DNA from: Gaiellasilicea sp963806955
GTDB lineage: Bacteria; Actinomycetota; Thermoleophilia; Gaiellales; Gaiellaceae
Reading direction: 5' to 3'
NCBI GenBank assembly: GCA_963806955.1
Contig: CAWDZG010000002.1
Coordinates: 496,001-560,000, forward strand
DNA: 64,000 nt
Part shown: positions 8,589 through 16,662 of the stretch, piece after piece
Numbering within the stretch: the stretch's first letter is position 1
Layout: each line of letters begins with the position of its first letter
The notes under the pieces: generated by a model
What the model was told of the DNA's origin: nothing
The model's input: the letters and a program-made list of their open reading frames with translations, nothing else
The model's database searches: none
Program-made: the position numbers and the translations under genes

Positions 8589-8622
8589 CCAGGGACAGTC
8601 CCTGGGACATGGCCGTTTCGGC
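8589..8622. repeat. REP-like palindrome, copy 1
   Basis: CCAGGGAC and GTCCCTGG form a perfect inverted repeat around one A (8589-8605), followed by GGACATGGCCGTTTCGGC. The same GTCCCTG ... ATGGCCG order recurs at 15612 beside a RAYT transposase gene. Lies between convergent folE2 and plsY and may also act as their terminator. Confidence 0.7.
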
Positions 8623-9215
8623 TACGCGCGCCGTGCGTGGAAGCGGCTTTCCGTCCCTGCACGGAGCCGGGCGATGTTGCCGCGATGCAGGACGACAACG
8701 ACAACCGCTGCGATCGCGGCGAAGACGATCACGGGCCACGGCTCACCGAGCGCGAGCCCCGCGAAGGGCAGCGAGAGCGCGGTGACGATCGATGCGAGCG
8801 AGGCGTACCGGAGCGCGAGGAAGACGACGACCCAGATCGCGAGCCCGATCAGCCCGAGCAGCGTGGCCACACCGAAGAACGTCCCACCGGCCGTGGCGAC
8901 CGTCTTGCCTCCCTTCTGGAAGCGGAGGAAGAGCGGGCGCCAGTGCCCGAGCATGGCCGCTCCGCCGGCTACGACGCCTGCGAGCTCACCGACGAGGAGC
9001 GTGCCGATGAGCGCCGGCACGAGCCCCTTCGCGATGTCGAGCAGCACGATCGGGACCCCGTACGCCTTGCCGTAGCTGCGCCAGACGTTCGTGGCGCCGA
9101 TGTTGCCGCTGCCGACGCGCCGGATGTCCTCGCTCTTCACGAGCAGGACGAGCCAGTAGCCGAAGGGCATCGATCCCAGCAGGTAGCCGCCGAGGACGAC
9201 GAGCGCGGCCGTCAT
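8622..9215 (-). CDS. plsY: Acyl-phosphate glycerol-3-phosphate acyltransferase
   Basis: Integral membrane enzyme that moves the acyl group from acyl-phosphate to glycerol 3-phosphate, making lysophosphatidate, the first step of phospholipid synthesis with PlsX. 197 residues with about six helices. The three conserved cytosolic motifs are visible: LLGSMPFGYWL, RRVGSGNIGATNVWR (glycerol phosphate site) and GHWRPLFLRFQKGGKTVAT. ATG start at 9215 fits the usual family N-terminus. It follows the superoxide dismutase gene on the same strand by 3 bases. Confidence 0.95.
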   Translation of the reverse strand: MTAALVVLGGYLLGSMPFGYWLVLLVKSEDIRRVGSGNIGATNVWRSYGKAYGVPIVLLDIAKGLVPALIGTLLVGELAGVVAGGAAMLGHWRPLFLRFQKGGKTVATAGGTFFGVATLLGLIGLAIWVVVFLALRYASLASIVTALSLPFAGLALGEPWPVIVFAAIAAVVVVVLHRGNIARLRAGTESRFHARRA

Positions 9216-9218
9216 CGG

Positions 9219-9830
9219 CTACTTCAGCGGGATCTGGTACTTCGAGACCCAGTCGTTCACGACGCCCCAGTCCAGGTTGTTGAAGAACGCGTCGATGTAG
9301 GCGGCGCGGTCGGTCTGGAAGTCGAGGAAGTAGGCGTGCTCGTAGACGTCCAGCGCGACGAGCGGGGTCGCGTTCCAGATCGGGAACGTGTTCTGGGCGT
9401 CGCCGACGTAGTTGAAGAGACGCGCCTCGTCCCAGTCGTAGGCCGTCCAGGCCCAGCCGCGTCCGGCCATCCCGGTCGCCTTCAGGTCGTCGCGCCACGC
9501 CTCCGCCGAGCCGAAGTCGCGCTTGATCAGATCGGCGATCGCGCCCTTCGGGTCGCCGCCGTCGCCGCCGAGGTGCTCGAAGTAGACCTCGTGGTTCTTG
9601 ATCCCGCCGATCGCGAAGGAGAGATCGACCTTCAGCGCGCGAAACTCCGAGTAGACCTGGTTCGCGCTGCCGAGATCGGCGCCGCCGAGCTTGCCGAGGA
9701 TCTCGTTCCGCTTGTTCACGTAGCCCTGGTAGAGCTTGTAGTGCGCATCGATCGAGGCACGCGAGATGCCGTCGAGCTCCAGCAGCGCGGGCTTCAGCTC
9801 GCGGGGTCTGATCTCCTCGTAACTCGACAT
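9219..9830 (-). CDS. Fe/Mn-family superoxide dismutase (variant type)
   Basis: Dismutates superoxide to hydrogen peroxide and oxygen. 203 residues. Likely metal ligands are the His of DAHYKLYQGYV, the His of KNHEVYFEHLGG, and the Asp and His of DVYEHAYFLDF; GMAGRGWAWTAYD is the usual Gly-rich turn. It differs from the second copy next door in the HxxxYV and NHxVYFEHL regions, belonging to the divergent Fe-Mn subgroup seen in some actinobacteria and clostridia. ATG start at 9830 with GGAGG seven bases upstream. Divergent from the second superoxide dismutase, with 87 bases between. Confidence 0.9.
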   Translation of the reverse strand: MSSYEEIRPRELKPALLELDGISRASIDAHYKLYQGYVNKRNEILGKLGGADLGSANQVYSEFRALKVDLSFAIGGIKNHEVYFEHLGGDGGDPKGAIADLIKRDFGSAEAWRDDLKATGMAGRGWAWTAYDWDEARLFNYVGDAQNTFPIWNATPLVALDVYEHAYFLDFQTDRAAYIDAFFNNLDWGVVNDWVSKYQIPLK

Positions 9831-9877
9831 CCGTACCTCCAGATTCGTTCGACTGCCGCTCGGCGGGACGGCGCGGA

Positions 9878-9886
9878 GCATATCCT
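9878..9886. promoter_or_regulatory. Overlapping -10 boxes between the two sod genes
   Basis: AGCATATCCT gives TATCCT on the plus strand (9881-9886) and TATGCT on the minus strand (9878-9883), so one short AT stretch could serve as -10 element for both divergent superoxide dismutase genes. No convincing -35 boxes are visible. Confidence 0.4.
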
Positions 9887-9917
9887 TCCGCCCAGTTTCC
9901 GAGACGAAGGAGCCGCG

Positions 9918-10515
<598 letters not shown>

Positions 10516-10519
<4 letters not shown>

Positions 10520-11178
10520 CGCGGGCACTTCTCACCGGCGGCACCGGCAAGCTCGGCGCGGGAGTCGCGGCGCGGCTGCGGCACGAAGGCTGGCAGGTGC
10601 TCGCCGCCGGCCGCGCCGACGGCGACCTCGCGCGGGCGGCGGACGCGCGCGCCCTCGTCCAGCGCGCGTCCGCCGAGCTGGGAGGGCTCGACGTCGTGAT
10701 CAACGCGGCGTCGGCGGGGTTCGAGCCGAAGCCGTTCGCGGACGTGAGCGAGGACGATGTCGACGCTGCGCTCGGCGCGACCGTCAAGGGCAGCTTCTTC
10801 GTCACCCAGGCGGCCGCGCCGTTGCTGCGCGAGTCGAAGGGCCTCGTCGTCATGCTCGAGGACGTGGCCGCCTATCAGCCGTGGCCCTCGTTCGCAGCCC
10901 ACTGCGCCGCCAAGGCCGCGCAGGCGATGCTGACGCGCACGCTGGCGCGGGCCCTGGCACCGGACGTGCGCGTCTGCGGCGTCGCGCCCGGCCCGGTGGC
11001 GGTCGAAGCGGAGCAGGAGGGGCGTCGCGCTGCCGAGACGGCCCTCGGCCGGGTCGGCTCGCCGGACGACGTCGCCGCCGCGATCCTCTATCTCGCCTCG
11101 GCCTCGTTCGTGACCGGGACGACGATCGTCGTCGACGGCGGCCGCCTGCTCCAATCCGGCGCGCGGCCGCGCCCGTAG
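10516..11178 (+). CDS. SDR-family oxidoreductase
   Basis: Short-chain dehydrogenase/reductase, 220 residues, NAD(P)-dependent. The cofactor motif TGGTGKLGAG lies at residues 6-15, NAAS is the NAG equivalent, and the catalytic Tyr of YxxxK is replaced: the segment reads SFAAHCAAKAAQ, so His stands where Tyr is usual while Lys is kept. The C-terminus GTTIVVDGGRLL is typical. The only plausible start is CTG at 10516, overlapping the upstream TGA as CTGA, giving MTRALLTGGTGKLG. Substrate unknown; the altered active site may mean altered or lost catalysis. Confidence 0.8.
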
Positions 11179-11246
11179 TCCGGGGGATGGATGCGGCAGC
11201 GACCCTGGCCTTGCCATGCCCACGCCGAACGGCGAGCATCGGTGAC

Positions 11247-11792
11247 GTGGAGCACGCTGCGTTGACCGACGGCGAGCTGATCGAACGCGTCGGCGCGGGC
11301 GACCGCACTGCGTTCGAGGAGATCTACCGCCGCTACACGCGGCCCGTGCTCGGGCTGGCGCTGCGCCGGCTCGGTGACCGCGGCCGGGCGGAGGACGCAC
11401 TGCAGGAGGCGTTCGCGGCGGTCTGGCGCTCCGCCGCCAGCTACGACCGCTCCCGGGGGCGCGGCGGCGCCTGGCTCTACACGGTCGCCCGGAACGCGAT
11501 CGTCGACGGCGCCCGCCGCAGGCCCGAGCCCCCGGTCGAGACGCCGGAGGAGCCGTCGAACGAGAGCGGCCCGGACGAGCAGGCCGAGGCCGCCTGGCTC
11601 TCGTGGCGCGTGCACGCCGCGCTCGAGCACCTGCCGGAGCGGGAGCGCCCGGTGATCGAGCTCGCCTACTGGGGCGGCCTCTCCCAGAGCGAGATCGCCG
11701 AGCGGCTCGACGTGCCGCTCGGCACGGTGAAGACACGGACGAGGAGCGCACTCGGGCGCCTCGCGGACCTGCTCGAGGAGGAGCACCCGTGA
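11247..11792 (+). CDS. ECF sigma factor (SigK-like)
   Basis: RNA polymerase sigma-70 family, extracytoplasmic-function type. Sigma-2 region: AFEEIYRRYTRPVLGLALRR and EDALQEAFAAVWRS; sigma-4 region: LPERERPVIELAYW and LSQSEIAERLDVPLGTVKTR. GTG at 11247 (MEHAALTDGELIERV) gives about 181 residues, the usual length; an ATG at 11187 would add 20 residues. The anti-sigma gene starts inside its stop codon (GTGA), so the two are co-translated and form a sigma/anti-sigma switch. The resemblance to SigK plus an RskA-like partner suggests control by a membrane redox or envelope signal (inference). Confidence 0.88.
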   Translation: MEHAALTDGELIERVGAGDRTAFEEIYRRYTRPVLGLALRRLGDRGRAEDALQEAFAAVWRSAASYDRSRGRGGAWLYTVARNAIVDGARRRPEPPVETPEEPSNESGPDEQAEAAWLSWRVHAALEHLPERERPVIELAYWGGLSQSEIAERLDVPLGTVKTRTRSALGRLADLLEEEHP

Positions 11793-12328
11793 GCGGCCGC
11801 TTCGAGGAGCTCGTCGGGCCGGTCGAGGACGCGGACGAGCGGGCGCGGCTGCTCCGCGTCCACGAGCTGCTCCTCGCCGCCGCGCCGCCGCCCGGCATCG
11901 CGCCGCGACCGCATGCGGCCAGGAAACCCCGGCGCCCCGTCTACGCGCTGCTCGCCGCCGCACTCGCAGCCACGGCGTTCGGCTCCGGCTGGCTGCTCGG
12001 CGACCGCAGCGACGACGTCGGAGCCGAGTTCGAGCTGGCCATGGCCGGCGCGGGGGGTGCCGAGGCCACGATCGAGGTGCTGCCGCAGGACGCAGCCGGC
12101 AACTGGCCGCTGCGGGTGCTCGTGCGCGGGCTCGAGCCGAGCCGCGACCGCAGCGACGCCTACGAGCTCTGGTTGACCCGCGACGGCGAGCTCGCGGACT
12201 CGTGCGGCGTCTTCACCGTCCACCCGGGCCTGACGATCGTGACGCTGAGCGTCCCCTTCCCGCTGCGCTCCTACGACGGCTGGGTCGTCACCCGCCGCGG
12301 CTCGGACGGGGTGCTGCTCACGACGTGA
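11789..12328 (+). CDS. Anti-sigma factor, RskA-like
   Basis: Single-pass membrane protein, 179 residues, predicted to hold the upstream ECF sigma factor inactive. The N-terminal 45 residues are cytoplasmic and charged, a membrane helix follows (PVYALLAAALAATAFGSGWLL), and the outside part is an RskA C-terminal-like beta domain (YELWLTRDGELADSCGVFTV). The classic zinc-finger HxxxCxxC of ZAS anti-sigma factors is absent. GTG start overlaps the sigma stop by four bases. The last 11 bases overlap the convergent VOC gene. Confidence 0.8.
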   Translation: MSGRFEELVGPVEDADERARLLRVHELLLAAAPPPGIAPRPHAARKPRRPVYALLAAALAATAFGSGWLLGDRSDDVGAEFELAMAGAGGAEATIEVLPQDAAGNWPLRVLVRGLEPSRDRSDAYELWLTRDGELADSCGVFTVHPGLTIVTLSVPFPLRSYDGWVVTRRGSDGVLLTT

Positions 12329-12680
12329 GCGGCTGCCAGAGCTCGAAGCGATTGCCTTCGGGGTCGACCGCCCAGCCGAAACGTCCGAACTCCTGCTCCT
12401 GCACGTTGTCGTCCACCTCTGCCCCGGCGGCCCGAAGTTGCTCGAGCATCGCGTCGAGGTCGTCGACGCGGTAGTTGACCATGACCTGCTGCGGCAGCGG
12501 CCAGTAGTCGCTGCCGGCGTCGAAGATCGACCAGACGGTCGAGTCGCCGCCCGCGGCAGTGAAGACGCAGCCGCCCCACTCCTCGAGCGACACGCCGAGG
12601 TTCGACGCATACCAGGCCCGCAGTCCGTCGGGATCGCGGGCTCGGAGGAAGATGCCGCCGATTCCGGTAACGCGCTCCAC
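12318..12680 (-). CDS. VOC (glyoxalase/bleomycin-resistance) family protein
   Basis: 120-residue single-domain vicinal oxygen chelate protein with the beta-alpha-beta-beta-beta repeats (VTGIGGIFLRARDPDGLRAWY; VNYRVDDLDAMLEQLRAAGAEV; FGWAVDPEGNRFELWQP). The terminal Glu of FELWQP fits a metal ligand. Function within this large superfamily cannot be assigned. GTG start at 12680 lies 5 bases after the thyX stop, so it is likely co-transcribed with thyX. Confidence 0.8.
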   Translation of the reverse strand: MERVTGIGGIFLRARDPDGLRAWYASNLGVSLEEWGGCVFTAAGGDSTVWSIFDAGSDYWPLPQQVMVNYRVDDLDAMLEQLRAAGAEVDDNVQEQEFGRFGWAVDPEGNRFELWQPLTS

Positions 12681-12685
12681 GGCTG

Positions 12686-13393
12686 TCAGGGAGCGGTGCG
12701 ATCGTTCGCGACGAACGCGGCATGTGTGATCGGCATCTGCTCGGCGAGGAAGCGCTCGCACGCCTCCGCATAGCGCCGGATCTCGCGCTGCGCCGTCTCG
12801 GCCGCACGGAGTGAGACGAAGTTCATCAGGGCCCGCGCGTTGACCGTCCAGTAGAACTCGGTGTAGGCGCCGACCGGCAGCACGGAGCGGGCGAGCTCGC
12901 GGGCGACGCCCTCCTCGACGAGCCGGGTGTACGCCGCAAAGGCGGTGTCGTAGACGGCCTGCAGCTCCTCGCGCGTGCGCTCGGCGAGCTCCGGCTCGAC
13001 GGGCTCGAACGAGTACGCACCGGGCTTGCCGACCTGGCTGCGCACGTCGTCGGCCTCGGGGACGTAGAAGTCGTCGGTCGCCTTCGCGTAGCGCATCGAG
13101 AACTCGTTGAAGGAGCCGATCCGGTGCCGGAACCACTCGCGCGCGACGAAGATCGGGCAGCGGATGTGGAAGCGGAACGCGTTGTGCTCGAACGGCGTCC
13201 CGTGCCGGTCGCGCATCAGGAATCGGATCAGGCCCGCGTCCGCGTCGTCGACCTCGTCGCGCCGGCGGGCGAAGCTGACCCGCGCCGCGTTCACCACCGA
13301 GAGGTCGTCGGCCATCGCCGCGTCGAGCCGGACGAAGCCGTGGTCGAGGACGGGGATGCCGCTGTCGGGTATCACTTCGCTCGTGACGGCCAC
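12686..13393 (-). CDS. thyX: Flavin-dependent thymidylate synthase
   Basis: Makes dTMP from dUMP with methylene-tetrahydrofolate, FAD and NADPH. 235 residues. The ThyX signature RHRxxSxNExSxR is present as FRHRIGSFNEFSMRY, and RSVLPVGAYTEFYWTVNARALMNF (two pieces: RSVLPVGAYTEFYW and NARALMNFVSLR) matches the C-terminal active-site part. I chose GTG 13393 because TAGCCT lies 7 bases upstream with no ribosome site, a leaderless arrangement; ATG at 13429 or 13462 would be longer alternatives. With nrdJ and folE2 in this window it outlines the cell's DNA-precursor route. Confidence 0.92.
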   Translation of the reverse strand: MAVTSEVIPDSGIPVLDHGFVRLDAAMADDLSVVNAARVSFARRRDEVDDADAGLIRFLMRDRHGTPFEHNAFRFHIRCPIFVAREWFRHRIGSFNEFSMRYAKATDDFYVPEADDVRSQVGKPGAYSFEPVEPELAERTREELQAVYDTAFAAYTRLVEEGVARELARSVLPVGAYTEFYWTVNARALMNFVSLRAAETAQREIRRYAEACERFLAEQMPITHAAFVANDRTAP

Positions 13394-14054
13394 GTCGTCG
13401 AGGCTAGCGCGTTCCTCGGACGGGGGCATCTTCGTCGGTTCGTCGGGCTGGTCGTATCCCACCTGGCGCCCGGAGTTCTATCCGGCCGGGAGCGCGAACG
13501 AGGAGTTCCTCTCCTTCTACGCCGCCCTGTTGCCCTCGGTCGAGCTGAACTCGACCGGCTACCGGCTTCCGTCGGAGGAGCAGTTCGCGCGCTGGGCCGC
13601 CTCCGTGCCGGACGGCTTTCGGTTCGCGGTCAAGCTGCCACCACGGGCGCTCCGGTCGTTCGCGACGTTCGAGGAACGGGTGCTCAGGCTCGGCGACCGG
13701 CTCGGCCCGGTTCGCGTCGTCGTCGAGACACCCCGCGACGAGGGACTGCTCGCGCTCCTGCTCGGCTCGACCGACCTCGCGCTGGCGTTCGACCTCCGAC
13801 ACGAGAGCTGGGACGGCGTCGACGTCGCCCCGGCGGTGCGGGTCGGCGACTGGGACGGGGACGCGCCCTTCCGGTACCTCCGCTTCCGGCAGCCTCCCTA
13901 CGGCGAGGACGAACTCGGCGAGCTCGCCGCGCGAATCGGGACGCTGTTGGCGGCGGGCGTCGACGTCTACGCCTACTTCCGACACGAGGATGCGCCGACG
14001 GCGCCTGCCTACGCGCGCCGTCTGCTCAGCCTGACAAGCGCAAATAGTAGGTAG
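13383..14054 (+). CDS. DUF72 family protein
   Basis: DUF72 proteins have a TIM-barrel-like fold and unknown function. The family N-terminus appears as IFVGSSGWSYPTWRPEFYP and later marks include FRFAVKLPPRAL, LAFDLRHESW and VYAYFRHEDAP. The start is a problem: GTG at 13383 adds 15 residues and overlaps thyX, whereas the family alignment would put the initiator at the ATC codon 13428. No ATG, GTG or TTG lies between. The total is shorter than the usual 240-290 residues; a conserved middle part seems missing between residues 110 and 160. Confidence 0.7.
   Translation: MTATSSRLARSSDGGIFVGSSGWSYPTWRPEFYPAGSANEEFLSFYAALLPSVELNSTGYRLPSEEQFARWAASVPDGFRFAVKLPPRALRSFATFEERVLRLGDRLGPVRVVVETPRDEGLLALLLGSTDLALAFDLRHESWDGVDVAPAVRVGDWDGDAPFRYLRFRQPPYGEDELGELAARIGTLLAAGVDVYAYFRHEDAPTAPAYARRLLSLTSANSR
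13401..13406 (-). promoter_or_regulatory. -10 box TAGCCT for leaderless thyX
   Basis: On the minus strand TAGCCT ends 7 bases before the thyX GTG. It is embedded in GCTAGC, whose palindromic core also offers TAGCGC to the plus strand toward the DUF72 gene. Confidence 0.5.
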
Positions 14055-14103
14055 AGTCCGTGCCGTTCAACTCTTGAGAGCGCGTACCAGCGGTGCCCAG
14101 GCA

Positions 14104-14138
14104 CCTCTCTTACCGTTCGTGAGTCATTGGTAAGGAGG
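14104..14138 (+). promoter_or_regulatory. 5' UTR hairpin covering the csp ribosome-binding site
   Basis: CCTC-T-CTTACC (14104-14114) pairs with GGTAAGGAGG (14129-14138) through ten base pairs and one bulged T, with a 14-base loop. The 3' arm is the Shine-Dalgarno sequence of the cold-shock gene, so folding would hide it. This looks like a temperature- or chaperone-responsive switch. Confidence 0.6.
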
Positions 14139-14147
14139 TGTAGATAT

Positions 14148-14351
14148 ATGGCAGCAGGAACCGTGAAGTGGTTCGACGACGCGAAGGGCTACGGCTTCAT
14201 CGCGCCGGACGACGGAGGCAAGGATCTCTTCGTCCACCACAGCGGCATCGGCGGCGACGGCTTTAAGAGCCTCGCCGAAGGTGCGAAGGTCGAGTTCGAG
14301 GCGCGCGAGGGTCAGAAGGGCCCGGAGGCGTTCAACGTCGTCGCCGTCTAG
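14148..14351 (+). CDS. Cold-shock protein, CspA family
   Basis: 67-residue single cold-shock domain that binds single-stranded RNA/DNA and melts RNA structure. RNP1 KGYGFIAPD and RNP2 DLFVHHSGI are present. ATG start with an unusually good AAGGAGGTG seven bases upstream, which is sequestered in a hairpin. Rho-independent terminator follows directly, so it is monocistronic. High-level, structure-dependent expression is likely. Confidence 0.95.
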   Translation: MAAGTVKWFDDAKGYGFIAPDDGGKDLFVHHSGIGGDGFKSLAEGAKVEFEAREGQKGPEAFNVVAV

Positions 14352-14361
14352 GTGACGTTCG

Positions 14362-14396
14362 GGGGCGGTCTGCCTTCGGGCCGGCCGCCCCTTCTT
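14362..14396 (+). terminator. Rho-independent terminator after csp
   Basis: GGGGCGG (14362-14368) pairs with CCGCCCC (14385-14391) and is followed by TTCTTTCCTTTC. It separates csp from the convergent aminotransferase gene. Confidence 0.75.
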
Positions 14397-14401
14397 TCCT
14401 T

Positions 14402-15556
14402 TCAGTGGCGGGCGACGGCGCCGAGGTGGCGCTCGTACGCCCCGGTCTCGCCGATCTCGGCGATCTGCTCGATCACGTGGCGCAGCTCGTCGTCGCTCGT
14501 GAAGTAGTGCGGACCGATCCTGATCCCGGCGCCGGGCCGGAAGTCGCAGAGGATCTCGCGCTCGGTGAGCTCTCGGTGGACGGCGGGGAACTCGTCGACG
14601 TGCACCGTGACCGTGCCGCCGCGGCGGGCGGGGTCGCGCGGGCTCGCGATCCCGAAGCCGGCCGCCTCCGCCAGCCGGATCAAGAGGTCGGTCTGGCGGA
14701 GCGAGTTCTCGCGGATCCGCTCGACGCCGATCTCCTCGATCAGGTCGTAGCCGGCGGTGGCCGCGTACAGCGCGGGGACGTTGGGCGTGCCGGTGAGGAA
14801 GCGCGCCGCGCCGGCGGCGTAGCGCATCTCCTCCTCGAAGCCGAACGGGTTCTCGTGTGCCTGCCAGCCGGTGAAGGCAGGCTCGAGCCGCTCGGCGAGG
14901 TCGGGCCTGACGTACAACCAGCCGTTGCCGGGCCCGCCGCAGAGCCACTTGACCGAGCCGCCGACGGCGAAGTCGACGCCGAGCGCCGTCACGTCGAGGG
15001 GGACGATCCCGGCCGACTGATAGGCGTCGAGGATCACGTGTGCGCCGACCTCGTGGGCGCGGGCGACGATTCGCTGGACGTCCTGGATCTCACCCGACTT
15101 GAAGAGGACGTGGCTGATCGGGACGAGCAGCGTCCGCTCGTCGATCGCCGCGACGACGGCCTCGTCGTCCTCGCAGACGACGACCTCGAGATCCTGCTGC
15201 GCCTGGTAGAGGTAGCGCACGGAGGGGAAGTTCCCGCGCTCGTAGACGATCCGGTTGCGGGTCGGGGTGGGCCTGAAGCAGGAGAGAACGACGGCCTCGG
15301 CGATGGCGACGTTCTGGTGCATCACGGTCGAGCCGGCCGGAGCGCCGACGATGCGCCCGATCTGGTCGCCGACCGTCATCGGCAGCTCCCACCAGCCCTC
15401 ACCCCAGGCGCGGATCCCGCGCTCGCGCCAGGTGCGGGCGTAGTCGGCGACTCTCTCCTCCGCGCGCCGCGGCATCGCCCCGAGCGAGTGATTGATCAGG
15501 TACGTCGTGTGCTCGAGGATCGGGAACTCGGAGCGGTAGTCGAGCAGCGCGCGCAT
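14402..15556 (-). CDS. Class V aminotransferase, kynureninase-like
   Basis: PLP-dependent enzyme of fold type I, 384 residues. The PLP lysine is in GGSVKWLCGGPGNGWLYV, the cofactor-ring Asp in LDAYQSAGIVPLDV, and the overall pattern (TYLINHSLGAMP at the start, HENPFGFEEEMRYAAGAARFLTG written here in two parts: HENPFGFEEEM, RFLTGTPNVPALYA) resembles kynureninase and selenocysteine-lyase-like proteins. No other kynurenine-pathway gene is nearby, so the substrate is open. ATG start at 15556 gives the family N-terminus; longer readings run into non-coding-looking sequence. Confidence 0.85.
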   Translation of the reverse strand: MRALLDYRSEFPILEHTTYLINHSLGAMPRRAEERVADYARTWRERGIRAWGEGWWELPMTVGDQIGRIVGAPAGSTVMHQNVAIAEAVVLSCFRPTPTRNRIVYERGNFPSVRYLYQAQQDLEVVVCEDDEAVVAAIDERTLLVPISHVLFKSGEIQDVQRIVARAHEVGAHVILDAYQSAGIVPLDVTALGVDFAVGGSVKWLCGGPGNGWLYVRPDLAERLEPAFTGWQAHENPFGFEEEMRYAAGAARFLTGTPNVPALYAATAGYDLIEEIGVERIRENSLRQTDLLIRLAEAAGFGIASPRDPARRGGTVTVHVDEFPAVHRELTEREILCDFRPGAGIRIGPHYFTSDDELRHVIEQIAEIGETGAYERHLGAVARH

Positions 15557-15604
15557 CGCCCCAGTCTGCCGGACGCGCCCGTTGCCGACACGTCTGCGTG
15601 GGCC

Positions 15605-15651
15605 GTGTCCAAGGGACTGTCCCTGAACGATGGCCGGAAACGCCGGTTTCG
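15605..15651. repeat. REP-like palindrome, copy 2, next to RAYT
   Basis: AGGGAC and GTCCCT form an inverted repeat around one T (15612-15624), then GAACGATGGCCGG and a second small hairpin GGAAACGCCGGTTTC. The order GTCCCTG ... ATGGCCG matches copy 1 at 8589. It ends 31 bases before the transposase start codon. Confidence 0.7.
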
Positions 15652-15669
15652 CGGGACGTGACGGCACGC

Positions 15670-15675
15670 TAGCGT
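15670..15675 (+). promoter_or_regulatory. -10 box TAGCGT for the leaderless RAYT gene
   Basis: TAGCGT is followed by 6 bases and then the GTG start; no ribosome-binding site is present. Confidence 0.5.
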
Positions 15676-15681
15676 CGCCTT

Positions 15682-16139
15682 GTGCCGCGCCTTCCCCGCT
15701 CGTCGCTCCCGAGTCCGGCGTGGTACCACGTCATCTGCCGCGGCGTCGAGCAGCGGACGATCGTGCAGGACGACCGCGACCGTGAGGCGTGGTACCGGCT
15801 GCTCCAGGACGTCGAGCGGCGCTTCGGCTGGAAGCTCCATGCCTGGGTCCTGCTCGACAACCACTTCCATCTCCTGGTCGAGACGCACCAGCCGCTCCTC
15901 TCGGCCGGGATGCAGCGCCTGAACGGCCTCCACGCGGCGCGCTTCAACCGCCGCTACGACCGCGCGGGGCACCTGTTCCAGGGGCGCTTCGAGAGTCGCG
16001 TCGTCGACTCGGAGGAGTACCTCGGCACGGTATCGGAGTACATCTACGAGAACGCCACCCGCGTGGGGCTCCGTGGCTGGCCCTGGCGGGAGCTCAGGCT
16101 GTCCCAGCGCGCGGAGGACAGAGCGCGTGCGTCGTGTGA
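15682..16139 (+). CDS. REP-associated tyrosine transposase (RAYT, Y1/IS200-like)
   Basis: HUH-superfamily single-strand nuclease of the Y1 transposase fold, single-copy domesticated type. Motifs: WYHVICRGVEQRTIV at the start, the HUH signature NHFHLLVET, and the catalytic tyrosine region FNRRYDRAGHLFQGRFESR. RAYTs cut and rejoin at REP palindromes but lack the inverted ends of an insertion sequence, and none are seen here. A REP-like palindrome lies just upstream. The frame stays open far beyond the family length; the natural end is probably the TGA at 16137-16139 after an indel near 16100, so the 3' end is uncertain. Confidence 0.8.
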
Positions 16140-16159
16140 CTATGCTCTTGAGCGTCGGC

Positions 16160-16529
16160 ATGACCGAGGAGACGCGACTCAACGAGCACCCCGTGGGCGG
16201 AATCGATCGCCGCAACGGCGCCGTCGTGGTCCGCCTCGTCGGCGAGCTGGATCTCTACAACGCTCCCGAGGTTCGCAAGGCCCTGCTGGAGGTCTGCTCG
16301 GAGCAGCCGGAGCGGCTCGTCGTCGATCTGGCCGAGGTCGACTTCGTGGACTCGACCGCGCTCGGTGTGCTGATCGAGGCTCGCACGAAACTCGAGAATC
16401 GCAGCGCGTTCCTGCTCGCCTCACCCGGGCCTCGAGACGCACCGGGCCCTCAAGATCTCCGGGCTCGACCAGCACCTCGCCGTGCACGACACGGTCGAGT
16501 CGGCGCTCGACGCTGCGGTCGGCTCCTGA
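16160..16529 (+). pseudogene. STAS-domain anti-anti-sigma factor, frameshifted
   Basis: Antagonist of anti-sigma factors in the SpoIIAA/RsbV family. Phosphorylatable serine lies in VDFVDSTALGVLIEA. Reading is in frame 2 until AFLLASPG (about base 16433), after which the family C-terminus LETHRALKISGLDQHLAVH and ESALDAAVGS is found one frame over, ending at TGA 16527-16529. The indel sits in a CCCGGGCC run and is probably technical. ATG at 16160 is preferred. Its start overlaps the open frame of the RAYT gene, and no kinase partner is adjacent. Confidence 0.78.
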
Positions 16530-16549
16530 CGGTCGATCGATCGACAGAG

Positions 16550-16622
16550 AGCCGACGCGCGGATTCGAACCGCGGACCCCTTCATTACGAGTGAAGTGCT
16601 CTACCAGCTGAGCTACGTCGGC
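16550..16622 (-). tRNA. tRNA-Thr (CGT anticodon)
   Basis: Minus-strand cloverleaf: acceptor GCCGACG/CGTCGGC, D-arm GCTCAGCTGGTAGAGC, anticodon arm CTTCA-CTCGTAA-TGAAG with anticodon CGT, T-arm with GGTTCGAATCC. CCA is not encoded. It reads ACG threonine codons. Confidence 0.95.
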
Positions 16623-16662
16623 GGGGCAGCCGAAGTCTAGCCGCCGCTCCAGCCGGCTTGCG

